Source of the DNA: PALSA-278 sp963760285
GTDB lineage: Bacteria > Acidobacteriota > Terriglobia > Acidiferrales > UBA7541
Reading direction: 5' to 3'
Assembly: GCA_963760285.1 (NCBI GenBank)
Contig: CAVXCI010000001.1
Coordinates: 2,232,001-2,296,000, forward strand
DNA: 64,000 nucleotides
The notes under the pieces were generated by a model that worked only from the letters and a program-made list of their open reading frames with translations, made no database searches and was not told where the DNA came from. Both the position numbers and the translations under genes were made by a program. Shown in pieces: positions 1 through 8,598 of the stretch; within the stretch, counting starts at the first letter, position 1; each line of letters begins with the position of its first letter.

Positions 1-1
1 C

Positions 2-931
2 GCCTATCTCGACCTCAAAGACTATCCCAAGGCAATTGCCGCTGGCGATAAGGCCCTTGCGGCGGACCCCGATAATTTTTCCACCGCCGTGAATCTGGTT
101 CGCGCTGCCGCGGGACTTCCGGACGCCGCCAGGGCGTTCGACTACGCCGACAAGGCCAGCGCCATCGTGGCGCGCTACAAAGCTTCTCCGGCTCCCGCCA
201 ACACTCCCGCTGACCAATGGAAGCAGCAGCAGGAGGACACCATCAAGAACGCGGAATCCGATTTCGCGGAGGTGCAGTACGCGGTTTTCTCCAGCACCAT
301 GCAGGTGAAGGACGGCGCGGCGCGGGCCGCGCTCCTGGAGCGCTTCCTGAAAACCTATCCCGATTCCACCTATGCCACTGGCGCGCACGAAGCGCTGCCG
401 TTCGCCTATCAGCAAGCCAAGGACGGCCCGAACATGCTCGCCGCCGCGAACGCCGTCCTCGCAAAGGATCCGTCCAACGCCGCCACGCTGCTCCTCCTGG
501 CGGACTACTACAGCGAAAAGGGCCAGCATCTCGATGACGCCGCCGCTGATGCGCAGAAAGCTCTCGATTCGCTTGCCGCCGCGAAAAAGCCGGACAACAC
601 CAGCCAAACGGATTGGGACAAGCAGGTCAGCCTGCAGAAGGGAATTGCCTATTCTGTTCTGGGACAGATTGATGTCATACGCGGGAAAAACGCTCAGGCC
701 GTCGCTTCGTTCAAGCAGGCCAATCCGCTCCTGGAATCCAGTAACTATTATTACGGCCGTAATCTTTATCGTCTTGGCTTCACTCTGGCCAAGATGCAGC
801 AATATCCCGAAGCGCAGAAGTATTTGCAGGATGCCATCAACGTGGATTCACCCTATCGCGGGCTCGCCCAACAGACCCTTACCAAAATCGGCGGTGCGCC
901 CGCTCCCAGACACAAATCCTCCCACCCCTGA
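2..931 (+). CDS. TPR-repeat protein, 5' end outside window
   Basis: The reading frame is open from base 2, so the N-terminus lies before the window; the internal ATG at 89 is not the real start. The visible ~309 residues are Ala-rich helical repeats of TPR character, such as LDLKDYPKAIAAGDKAL followed by DPDN, then further helix pairs up to the C-terminal segment around YPEAQKYLQDAINVD. TPR arrays scaffold protein-protein contacts; no catalytic motif is visible. It could be an outer-membrane assembly or secretion accessory protein, but the sequence does not decide this. The C-terminus is a basic tail. Confidence 0.8.
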   Translation, partial: AYLDLKDYPKAIAAGDKALAADPDNFSTAVNLVRAAAGLPDAARAFDYADKASAIVARYKASPAPANTPADQWKQQQEDTIKNAESDFAEVQYAVFSSTMQVKDGAARAALLERFLKTYPDSTYATGAHEALPFAYQQAKDGPNMLAAANAVLAKDPSNAATLLLLADYYSEKGQHLDDAAADAQKALDSLAAAKKPDNTSQTDWDKQVSLQKGIAYSVLGQIDVIRGKNAQAVASFKQANPLLESSNYYYGRNLYRLGFTLAKMQQYPEAQKYLQDAINVDSPYRGLAQQTLTKIGGAPAPRHKSSHP

Positions 932-1069
932 GCGCGATTCGGTCTCACGCCGGCCGGTATTGTCCGGGGGGGTGCAATTTGGGCCTCCCGTGCCGGGCTT
1001 GCCCGCGAAAAACATTTTGGGCAGGGCGCTGATTTCGCCGTAGAATCGCCGGGTAGAGGGAGGCCACCG

Positions 1070-1579
1070 ATGCTGTCACGAAAGCAGAAGAAGTCCCGCA
1101 AGCCTGCCGCGGGAAAATCCGCTTCGCGCGGTGGCCGGCCCGCCGCCGCGCTGGATTTTAATCACGCCATGATCTACGCGCGCGACCTGGACCGCTCCGC
1201 CCGCTTCTACGTCAATCTGCTGGGTTTCAAGCCCATTGACGAATTCCGCCACGACGGCCGGCTGATTTATCTGCGGATTCGCGCGCCGCTTGGCAATGGC
1301 ACCATCGCGTTGCACATGCTGGAACCCGGAAAATCAATTTCGCGCGATGAAGGAGTGCGCCTGTATTTTGAGGTTGAAAATCTGGAGGAGTTCTGCGGGA
1401 AATTGCAGTCCCAGGGCTTCCTGTTCGATAAGCCGCCTAAGATGATGCCGTGGGGTTGGATGCACGCTTACATGAGCGATCCCGACGGCCACGAAATCAG
1501 CTTGTACTGGGCAGGCGCCAAGCGCATGAAGAAAATCACCATGCTCAACGCCAATACCCGCACAGCGCGCAAAGGCTGA
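1070..1579 (+). CDS. VOC-superfamily (glyoxalase/dioxygenase-like) protein
   Basis: A 169-residue protein with a basic, low-complexity N-terminus (residues 1-25) followed by one vicinal-oxygen-chelate domain. Visible features are the opening strand FNHAMIYARDLDRSARFY, a central ALHML strand with a second His, and the closing DPDGHEISLYW with the usual metal-ligand Glu. A VOC domain binds a divalent metal and acts in isomerase, dioxygenase or resistance roles; the substrate cannot be read from sequence. AGGGAGG lies about 7 nt before the ATG. It is monocistronic and converges on the small minus-strand gene at 1588-1758. Confidence 0.88.
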   Translation: MLSRKQKKSRKPAAGKSASRGGRPAAALDFNHAMIYARDLDRSARFYVNLLGFKPIDEFRHDGRLIYLRIRAPLGNGTIALHMLEPGKSISRDEGVRLYFEVENLEEFCGKLQSQGFLFDKPPKMMPWGWMHAYMSDPDGHEISLYWAGAKRMKKITMLNANTRTARKG

Positions 1580-1587
1580 CGCCGCGC

Positions 1588-1758
1588 CTAATCCAAATGC
1601 TCGAAAAATTCGCCGACTTTCTTGCCCGCCGTCTCGGTGTAATCTACCACCGCGTGGTCGCCCACTTTGCCGGTGTAGTCGGCGAATTTCACAGTGCCGT
1701 GCGCCGTTTCGATAGCTTCGTCGCGCGACACATGGTATGTAGCCACGCTGGAATCCAT
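1588..1758 (-). CDS. small hypothetical protein (56 aa)
   Basis: Translating the minus strand from the ATG at 1758 gives a 56-residue acidic protein starting MDSSVATYHVSRDEAIE and ending KKVGEFFEHLD. It has balanced composition and alternating strand-like segments, unlike the Arg-rich shadow frames around it. The frame is closed upstream by TAG eight codons before the ATG, and no strong ribosome binding site is visible, so it could be the 3' remnant of a longer gene. I do not recognise the family. Confidence 0.45.
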   Translation of the reverse strand: MDSSVATYHVSRDEAIETAHGTVKFADYTGKVGDHAVVDYTETAGKKVGEFFEHLD

Positions 1759-1923
1759 TACGGCGATTTTTGCATTCTAGTGCTTCGCTTCTGATTTTGC
1801 CACTCGTGTCTTGCCAGGCATTTTCAAGGAATCTCACCGCCCAACTCTTCTCGATTGACAGCTTCATCTCGTGGCGCTAGATTCTGCCCGGGCCATCGTG
1901 CGAGAACACTGGAAAGGAAGGAC

Positions 1924-3132
1924 ATGAAAACATTTTGCCGAATCTCCATCCCGTTGCCGGTCAGTTTGCTCTTGCTGATGATCGGAGCTTCCTGCGTTTT
2001 GACTGGCGTTTTTGCGTCTGGGCCGGTGGGGAGCAGCGATGCCGCCGTCGCCTACCAGGTTAATCCCACCCACAATGCGGTCAACAATACTTTGGGCTTG
2101 AAGCCCCCGCTCAAGGTGAAGTGGTCGGTGGACCTTGGAGGAACTGCTTCTTATGCCCTCATCATCAAGAACGGGGTTTTCGTCATTGGCGGTTCAACTT
2201 CCACTCTTTATGCCCTCAATGCTCAGACCGGCAAGCCCGTCTGGTCGGAACCGGTTCCTCCGGGCTATGGCCCCTGGATCGGCGCTGCTTATGATAACGG
2301 TATCGTGTTCGTCGTTCCTGCGAACACTCCGAGCTACAACGGCGGAGCGATCTTTGCATTCAATGCAAAAAATGGCGCTCCCGTCTGGATGGCCTCGCTC
2401 CCCAACCAGGCATTTTACGATTCGCCTCCAACCGCGCTGAACGGGATTGTCTATACCGGCGGCGCCGAGGATGGCGGCACTGTTTATGCCGTGAATGAAA
2501 AGGACGGCAATATCATCTGGACGGCGAATGTGCAGAACGGCCAGGACTCCTCTCCGGTCGTCACCACTCAGGGTGTTTACGTTTCCTACGTGTGCCCGCA
2601 GACGTATGATTTTAGTCCGGTGACTGGAAACCAACTCTGGAATTTCAATGGCCCCTGCGAAGGGGGCGGAGGAAATACAGCCGTTCTTTTCGGAGGGAAT
2701 CTTTATGTCCGGGACGCGCTGTTCTACCCCACCAGCGGTTTGATTCTGGATGCGGCCACCGGTTCCATGGTGGGTGGTTTCAACAGCGCATTTGCGCCAG
2801 TTTTTGAGGGAGGCGGCGGGGTTTACACGGAGTCCGGATCTCTCACGGCTGTGAATTTGACGACTCAGCGCAATATTTGGTCCGCGGCCCCCGCCTTGGG
2901 CGATTCCTATGGCAGCTCACCCGTCGTTGCCAATGGGATTGTCTATGTGGGAACCAGTGAAGGCTATTTGTTGGGCTATGGCGGGAAAACTGGAAATAAC
3001 GTCGTCAACATGAACCTGGGATATCCGATTTCGGCCAACGAAGGCGGAAGCCCGCAGGCCGGCCTGGCGGTTGCCCAGGGTTTGCTGATCGTGGCGGCCA
3101 GCAACGAACTGATCGCCTTGGAGCATCAATAG
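1924..3132 (+). CDS. secreted PQQ-like beta-propeller protein
   Basis: A 402-residue protein starting at ATG 1924, with AAGGAAGG just upstream. It has a signal peptide (hydrophobic residues about 9-32) and then repeated four-stranded blades with PQQ-propeller character: LYALNAQTGKPVW, IFAFNAKNGAPVW, VYAVNEKDGNIIWT. These A-x-N-x-x-(T/D)-G-x-x-x-W motifs dock neighbouring blades. No dehydrogenase active site is evident, so it is probably a binding or scaffold propeller in the periplasm or outside the cell. An in-frame extension to 1855 exists but has no ribosome binding site or signal peptide. Confidence 0.85.
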   Translation: MKTFCRISIPLPVSLLLLMIGASCVLTGVFASGPVGSSDAAVAYQVNPTHNAVNNTLGLKPPLKVKWSVDLGGTASYALIIKNGVFVIGGSTSTLYALNAQTGKPVWSEPVPPGYGPWIGAAYDNGIVFVVPANTPSYNGGAIFAFNAKNGAPVWMASLPNQAFYDSPPTALNGIVYTGGAEDGGTVYAVNEKDGNIIWTANVQNGQDSSPVVTTQGVYVSYVCPQTYDFSPVTGNQLWNFNGPCEGGGGNTAVLFGGNLYVRDALFYPTSGLILDAATGSMVGGFNSAFAPVFEGGGGVYTESGSLTAVNLTTQRNIWSAAPALGDSYGSSPVVANGIVYVGTSEGYLLGYGGKTGNNVVNMNLGYPISANEGGSPQAGLAVAQGLLIVAASNELIALEHQ

Positions 3133-3286
3133 CGTGCGGAGGCTTCCCATTGGCAATGAATGCTGAATGGTTTCGCAATTTGTCTCGTGGAAACATCAGC
3201 GTCCGAAACAGTTCTATTTTTGCCCGCGCACAACACCACAATAGAGTGTCGCGGAAGATCGTACTTCCATGAGGGAGAAAACAGAC

Positions 3287-4507
3287 ATGCATATTGGCAG
3301 ATCCAAATTTATGATGACAGCGGCATTGGCTCTTTTGCTTCCGACGCTGGCGGCAGCCAAGATCCTCAAGGTTCCCAGCCAGTACCCGACAATTTATGAG
3401 GCCATCAGCTCGGCCAACAACGGCGACACCGTTCTGGTAAGCCCGGGAACATACAACGAAAGCATCAGCTTTCTGGGCAAGGCCATCACCGTGACTAGTT
3501 CCGATGGGCCCAAAGCCACCATTATTGACGGCACGGGATATTCGGTAGTGGTGGCGTTCACTACCGCTGAAACCTTATCGTCAATCCTTAGCGGCTTCAC
3601 CATTCAGAATGCCGAGGGCGGCTCGGGAGTGGAAGTCAGCAACGCATCGCCCACCATCAAAGGCAACTACATCCTCAACAACAACACCTCAAGTTGCCCC
3701 AGCGGACCCGGGATTTCCATCAGCTTTGGATCTCCATTGATTCAGGGCAACATCATCATGAATAACGGCTACCTTACTTGCCAAGACGGTGGCGGCGGCA
3801 TTAGCGACGACGGAGCAGGGTCAGCCGAGATTGTGGGAAATACGATTGCCAATAATTCCGGCTCGTCCGCGATATCTCTCTTTGCCGCGGGAACGCCCGC
3901 AATTGCCGACAACCTGATCTACGACAACGACAACAGCTATGGACAGGGCGGGGCCATCGGCATGGTTAACGATTCCGGCGCCATCGTGGTCCAAAACCTG
4001 ATGTACGGGAATATCGCCATGCAGGGAACGGAAGTGCTCTTCCTGGTGCCGGAAGGTGCCCAACCTCCGGTCTTTGTGAATAACACCATCATCGGCGGCA
4101 GCGGATCCACGCAGGGGACTGCGGTTTATGCCGGAGGGTTCGATGATGGCGTGGCGTTCTACAACAACCTGCTCATCGGACAGGCGGGTCAAAACGCGGT
4201 GTATTGTGACAATTCCTATGATCCTAATCCGCCTCTGTTCATGAATAATGATGCGTGGGGAGCCCGCGGCGGCAGTGGCCTGCAGGGTACCTGTGCATCA
4301 CAATCCGACGAAAATGGGAACATCTCCGCCAATCCACAATTTGTAGGTCCCACGAAGAATAATTTCCAATTGAAGACAGAATCTCCGGCCGTCAACGCGG
4401 GAGACAACAGCGCACCGGATATCTTGAAGAAGGATCTGGCCCACCGCACGAGGATAGTGGGCGGAACGATTGATTTGGGCGCGTACGAAAACCAAACCGC
4501 AAAATGA
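3287..4507 (+). CDS. secreted right-handed parallel beta-helix protein
   Basis: A 406-residue protein. The ATG at 3287 is preceded by GAGGGAG and begins a signal peptide of about 23 residues (AALALLLPTLAAA). The mature part begins with VPSQYPTIYEAISSANNGDT, the usual entry to pectin-lyase-fold proteins, followed by PbH1-type coils rich in Asn and Gly (GNYILNNN, GNTIANNSG, NNTIIGGSG). It ends in the DLGAYEN motif common to polymorphic beta-helix proteins. No polysaccharide-lyase catalytic residues can be assigned. It is probably a surface or secreted carbohydrate-binding or structural protein. Confidence 0.85.
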   Translation: MHIGRSKFMMTAALALLLPTLAAAKILKVPSQYPTIYEAISSANNGDTVLVSPGTYNESISFLGKAITVTSSDGPKATIIDGTGYSVVVAFTTAETLSSILSGFTIQNAEGGSGVEVSNASPTIKGNYILNNNTSSCPSGPGISISFGSPLIQGNIIMNNGYLTCQDGGGGISDDGAGSAEIVGNTIANNSGSSAISLFAAGTPAIADNLIYDNDNSYGQGGAIGMVNDSGAIVVQNLMYGNIAMQGTEVLFLVPEGAQPPVFVNNTIIGGSGSTQGTAVYAGGFDDGVAFYNNLLIGQAGQNAVYCDNSYDPNPPLFMNNDAWGARGGSGLQGTCASQSDENGNISANPQFVGPTKNNFQLKTESPAVNAGDNSAPDILKKDLAHRTRIVGGTIDLGAYENQTAK

Positions 4508-4751
4508 ACGAAAGCGCTCAATTCATGAGGAAGGGCCGTCCGGTTTTCCGATCTTCGATCTCTGCACAATTGGAAGGGGCATTTCCCAATCGAATAGCAA
4601 TGCCTCCTGCAACTTATAGAAGGCGCTGTGCTTTGCCCTACAGGATTCTCCCCCGGCACATACCGATTGGACCGGATGTGCGTTTTGCCATGAATGTACT
4701 ATTATTCCATTGTTCGTCACACTGCAAGAGAAAGGATTAGGAGGACGCATA

Positions 4752-5984
4752 ATGAATATCCGATCCAACCGTTTGTTTGTGCTGGCGCTGACGGTTCTGG
4801 CCGTTGTGGCCATTTTGTCAGCCCCGCTGAATGCAGCGACATCTCCGGCGCGACCCAACGCGACCCTGATGGCCGCTCAAGTCGGTATCTCAGTTTCATT
4901 TGGGCCGCCCGCGCTGCCGATTTATGCGCAGCCCCCTCTGCCTGGCCCCGGCTACATCTGGGTGCCAGGGTATTGGGCTTACGCTGACAACGGCGGCTAC
5001 TACTGGGTTCCCGGCACGTGGGTGTTGGCGCCGCAGCCCGGCTTTCTCTGGACTCCATGCTATTGGGGGTGGGGCGGCAGTGCGTTTATTTTCTATCCCG
5101 GCTATTGGGGGCCGACCGTGGGGTTCTATGGCGGGATCAATTACGGTTTTGGCTATTTCGGACGGGGCTACCAGGGTGGACGTTGGCGGAACGGGCAGTT
5201 CTATTACAACCGTTCGGTGACCAATATCACCAACGTCACCAACATTCACAACGTCTATAACGCCCGCGTTTCCGACAATGGAAGTCATATCAGCTACAAC
5301 GGCGGTGAGGGCGGAGTGAATGCGCGCCCGACGGCCGAAGAGGAAGCCGCAGCACGCGAAAAACATATTCCGCCGGTGGCGGCACAGACGCAGCAGGAGC
5401 GTGCGGCGCTCGCGAACCCGCAACAGCGCGCATCCGCGAATCATGGCAAGCCCCCCATCGCTGCCACGCCCAGGCCGGGAGCATTTAGTGGCCGCGAAGT
5501 CGTGGGGGCCAAAGACGCGGGAGCTCCTTATAAGGCTCCGGCAGCACGCGCAACTGAGCAAGGGGCCAACCGTGGCGAGGCCAATGCGCCGGGTTCGCAT
5601 TCAGGGGAGTTCACCCCCCGCACCGCGCCGCCAGTCCACGCAAAAGACCTTCCGCCTCTTGAACGCCCCGCTGCTCCCAACACCGGGAACCCGGACCTGG
5701 ACAAGAAATACCAGCAGCAACAGCAGGATCTTTACTCCAGGCAGAACCAGGAACGGCAGCAGCTTCAGAAGCAGCAGGATCAGGATCACCAGCGCGCTGC
5801 ACAGCAAAAGGCCAATGACGCGAAGACGCAACAGATGGAGCAACGTCACCAGCAGCAGACACAACAAATGCAGCAGCGGCACACTCAGGAGCGGCAGCAG
5901 TTGCAACAGAGGCAGCAACAAGCAATGCCGAGAGGGGGATCAAGTTCTCCCTCGAGGGAAGGCGGCCGTCCTCCGGAGCTGTAA
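4752..5984 (+). CDS. secreted YXWXGX-repeat protein with Gln-rich C-terminus
   Basis: A 410-residue protein. AGGAGG lies 8 nt before the ATG at 4752, and residues 1-29 form a signal peptide. Residues about 60-160 are a Tyr/Trp/Gly-rich region with YXWXGX units (YIWVPGYW, YYWVPGTW). A middle Asn/Thr-rich stretch (VTNITNVTNIHNVYN) and a Pro/Ala-rich linker follow. The last ~110 residues are an almost pure Gln/Arg/Lys/His coiled coil. Related proteins in Acidobacteria and Proteobacteria are envelope-associated and of unknown function. The low-complexity C-terminus should be read cautiously. Confidence 0.82.
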   Translation: MNIRSNRLFVLALTVLAVVAILSAPLNAATSPARPNATLMAAQVGISVSFGPPALPIYAQPPLPGPGYIWVPGYWAYADNGGYYWVPGTWVLAPQPGFLWTPCYWGWGGSAFIFYPGYWGPTVGFYGGINYGFGYFGRGYQGGRWRNGQFYYNRSVTNITNVTNIHNVYNARVSDNGSHISYNGGEGGVNARPTAEEEAAAREKHIPPVAAQTQQERAALANPQQRASANHGKPPIAATPRPGAFSGREVVGAKDAGAPYKAPAARATEQGANRGEANAPGSHSGEFTPRTAPPVHAKDLPPLERPAAPNTGNPDLDKKYQQQQQDLYSRQNQERQQLQKQQDQDHQRAAQQKANDAKTQQMEQRHQQQTQQMQQRHTQERQQLQQRQQQAMPRGGSSSPSREGGRPPEL

Positions 5985-6313
5985 CCTAAAACCACATAAG
6001 GAAAGCGCATCGGGCGGGGTGTCCGCGAGCGGGCGGGCGCCTCGCCCGGTATCATTTTGCCCCGCTGGTGACGCATCCTGGTGCACCACCTTCTGGGCCG
6101 TCTCACGAATTTAGATCCGCACCGCAAGCGATCGGCTAGAAATGCAGACGAGCCAGAAATTCAGGGCGCTAACGGATTCCTGCGCCATTGGTAAACAAGC
6201 CGGAAATCCGCCTACAAGTCCTCGCCCCCATATGTAAGGCATTCGCCCGATATCTTCCTCCACCCTGGAAATCTATAATTTCAGTGGAAATTTGAAGCAG
6301 GAGGAAAACAACT

Positions 6314-7846
6314 GTGATGATACGAAGGTTAGCATTGTGCTCGATCTTGTTGTTCCCGTTTGGCACGTTTGCGCAAAGCAGTATGCCGCCGGCCGATGAT
6401 GCAACTCAAAACAACACCGTCTCCATTTACCGCGCCTCTGTGGTGGATCGCACCATCGCCGCCATCAGTTACCGCGACCGTGGTGGTTCCACGAAGCTCG
6501 ATTTTAGGGGAACCGATCTTTCCCCCAAGGCGGACGGATCCGCCGAAGTACAAAGCAAAAAGGGCGATATTGACATCCGGGCGGAGTTCAAGCACCTGCA
6601 GCCTGCGGTCACTTTCGGGCCGGAATACCTCACCTACGTTTTGTGGGCCATCAGCCCGGAGGGCCGTCCCGCGAACCTCGGCGAGGTGTTGCTGAATGAC
6701 GATGGAGACGGGAAGCTTAACGTTACCAGCAATCTCCAGTCGTTCGGATTGATCGTCACGGCGGAGCCTTATTTTGCCGTCACCCAACCCAGCAATGTGG
6801 TAGTGCTGGAGAATACGGTAACGAAGGACACCAACGGAACGATTGAACAGGTGACCGCCAAGTATGAACTCCTCCAGCGCGGACAGTACACCCAAAACGT
6901 CACTTCCTCGGCCGTGTCGCCTTTGATCAATGAAAAGAAAGTTCCCCTCGAATTACTGGAAGCGCAAAACGCCGTCCGTATTGCGGAATGGGCGGGCGCC
7001 GCCCAGTACGCCTCCGATAGCCTGGATAAAGCCAGGCTGGACCTCCGGAATGCCGAACAATTCCAGGAGAGCCACGGCGACAAGAAAAGCATAGTTACCA
7101 TGGCGCGCGAGGCGGCCCAGACCGCGGAAGACGCGCGGTCCATCACCGTGAAGAAGCTGGTGGCCCAGGAGCAGGCGCAACAGGCGCAGCAAACCAGCGA
7201 AGCACAGGCCCAGGCCGCGCAGGCGGACGCGGAAAAATCACAGGCGCAGGCCGCTCAGGAGCAGGCGCAGGCCGCGCAGCAGCAGGCGCAGGCGGAGTCC
7301 ATGCAAGCCCAGGCTCAGACCAGGCAGGCGGAAACGGAAGCGCAGGATGCACAGCAACGAGCCAATCAAGCGGAAAGCGATAAGGCTGCCATGCGAGCCA
7401 GGCTCCTTCAGCAACTGAACGCCATTCTGCAAACGCGCGATACCCCGCGCGGCCTTGTCGTCAGCATGCAGGACATTCTTTTTGAGACCGGGCAGTACAA
7501 GCTGAAGCCCGATGCTCGCGAAGCGCTGGCGAAAATTTCCGGCGTTCTTTTGGCTTATCCGGGTTTGAACATCGAGATCGATGGATATACGGACAACGTG
7601 GGAAGCGAACAGGCCAACGAAACGCTCTCCGATAAGCGCGCCGAAGCCGTGGAGGATTTTCTCCGCACCCAGGGCGTTTCTCCTGGTTCACTCTCCGCGC
7701 AGGGTTTGGGGGAATCCAATCCTGTTGCGACCAACGACACGCCGATTGGCCGGCAGCTGAATCGCCGGGTTGAATTGGTGCTTTCGGGAGATGCCATCGG
7801 CGCTCCCATCAGCGCCAGCGCGCCAGACGCCTCGGGGAATCAATAA
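6314..7846 (+). CDS. OmpA-family protein with Ala/Gln-rich coiled coil
   Basis: A 510-residue envelope protein. GTG 6314 or the adjacent ATG 6317 follows GCAGGAGG. A signal peptide (residues 1-21) leads to a beta-rich N-terminal domain (to about residue 200). A long Ala/Gln coiled coil with repeated QAQAAQ units spans about 215-360. A C-terminal OmpA domain (about 385-495) has the peptidoglycan-binding pattern: FETGQYKLKPDAREAL, IDGYTDNVGS, LSDKRAEAV and LNRRVELVL. OmpA domains tether the outer membrane to peptidoglycan; the coiled coil probably spans the periplasm. The next gene starts 30 nt downstream and may be co-transcribed. Confidence 0.9.
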   Translation: MMIRRLALCSILLFPFGTFAQSSMPPADDATQNNTVSIYRASVVDRTIAAISYRDRGGSTKLDFRGTDLSPKADGSAEVQSKKGDIDIRAEFKHLQPAVTFGPEYLTYVLWAISPEGRPANLGEVLLNDDGDGKLNVTSNLQSFGLIVTAEPYFAVTQPSNVVVLENTVTKDTNGTIEQVTAKYELLQRGQYTQNVTSSAVSPLINEKKVPLELLEAQNAVRIAEWAGAAQYASDSLDKARLDLRNAEQFQESHGDKKSIVTMAREAAQTAEDARSITVKKLVAQEQAQQAQQTSEAQAQAAQADAEKSQAQAAQEQAQAAQQQAQAESMQAQAQTRQAETEAQDAQQRANQAESDKAAMRARLLQQLNAILQTRDTPRGLVVSMQDILFETGQYKLKPDAREALAKISGVLLAYPGLNIEIDGYTDNVGSEQANETLSDKRAEAVEDFLRTQGVSPGSLSAQGLGESNPVATNDTPIGRQLNRRVELVLSGDAIGAPISASAPDASGNQ

Positions 7847-7876
7847 ACCATTCGCGGATGAGCGAGGTGATACACC

Positions 7877-8074
7877 ATGGACCTGATTCACGTCGTGCTG
7901 GTTCTCATTGTAGTGGGGGTCCTGCTTTGGTTGGTGAACCGCTACATTCCCATGCAATCAACCATCAAGTCCATCCTGAATGCCGTGGTGGTGATTGCCG
8001 TCATCGTATGGCTGCTGGAGATTTCAGGGCTCATCAGCTATGCATTTAGCAATGGAAATTTCAGGCGCCATTAG
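7877..8074 (+). CDS. Thivi_2564-type small membrane protein
   Basis: A 65-residue protein with two transmembrane helices (residues about 3-20 and 37-57) separated by the conserved turn NRYIPMQSTIK. This layout matches the Thivi_2564 family of small membrane proteins, whose function is unknown. The ATG at 7877 follows GCGAGGTGA. It lies 30 nt after the OmpA-family gene on the same strand. Confidence 0.8.
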   Translation: MDLIHVVLVLIVVGVLLWLVNRYIPMQSTIKSILNAVVVIAVIVWLLEISGLISYAFSNGNFRRH

Positions 8075-8598
8075 CCCGTGATTGATGGCGCCGTCGGCAA
8101 GGGGGGCAAAATCCAGCCCTCCTCTCTTGCCGCGTATTTCCAGTTAAACGGTTATTGGGTCCCATCCATGGGTTGGCTTGATTGGCTGGGGCCGAACCCC
8201 TTGTGCGCGGCCCCGGGCCCCCGACCCTCGCCTCGACACCGTATACCTCGTTTCGACCTCCTTTACAATTTCCCCCTGATAGCATGTCCACATCGCCGGA
8301 GATTACCATCCCGGCGGCGCCATGGCGCAACCTGGGGATGGCGGCTCTCGTCCCATTTAGGGAGTAACTGCACACGGTGGGCCGAGCGGGCCTTTGGAGT
8401 TTGACCGTCTTGGAAGCCGCCCTTGGCCGCCATCCAAAACCCAGGAGCATGTCGACATCACACGAGGAGCGATAGCGTGCCCCCGCAATTTGAAAACCGA
8501 GGCAGCCATGCTTCTCCTCTCAATCGCAACGCCAACAAATTGACTTCCCGGCTCGCGGCAATTAGCATTCGACTTGAAGTGCAAAAAGCCTCGTTACC
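8075..8598. other. intergenic region without a supported gene
   Basis: About 520 bp upstream of the sensor kinase. It holds GC-rich inverted segments and a 27-codon reading frame starting at 8284 (MSTSPEITIPAAPW) that could be an N-terminal gene remnant. No RNA gene or clear promoter was recognised. Confidence 0.4.

Noticed and set aside
1334..1867. 177-codon minus-strand frame under the VOC gene
   Set aside because: Arg/His/Cys-rich composition typical of a shadow frame; the better minus-strand reading in this region is the 56-residue frame at 1588-1758.
4504..4740. 78-codon plus-strand frame after the beta-helix gene
   Set aside because: Overlaps the beta-helix stop, has no ribosome binding site and atypical composition; the interval is better explained as leader of the YXWXGX gene.
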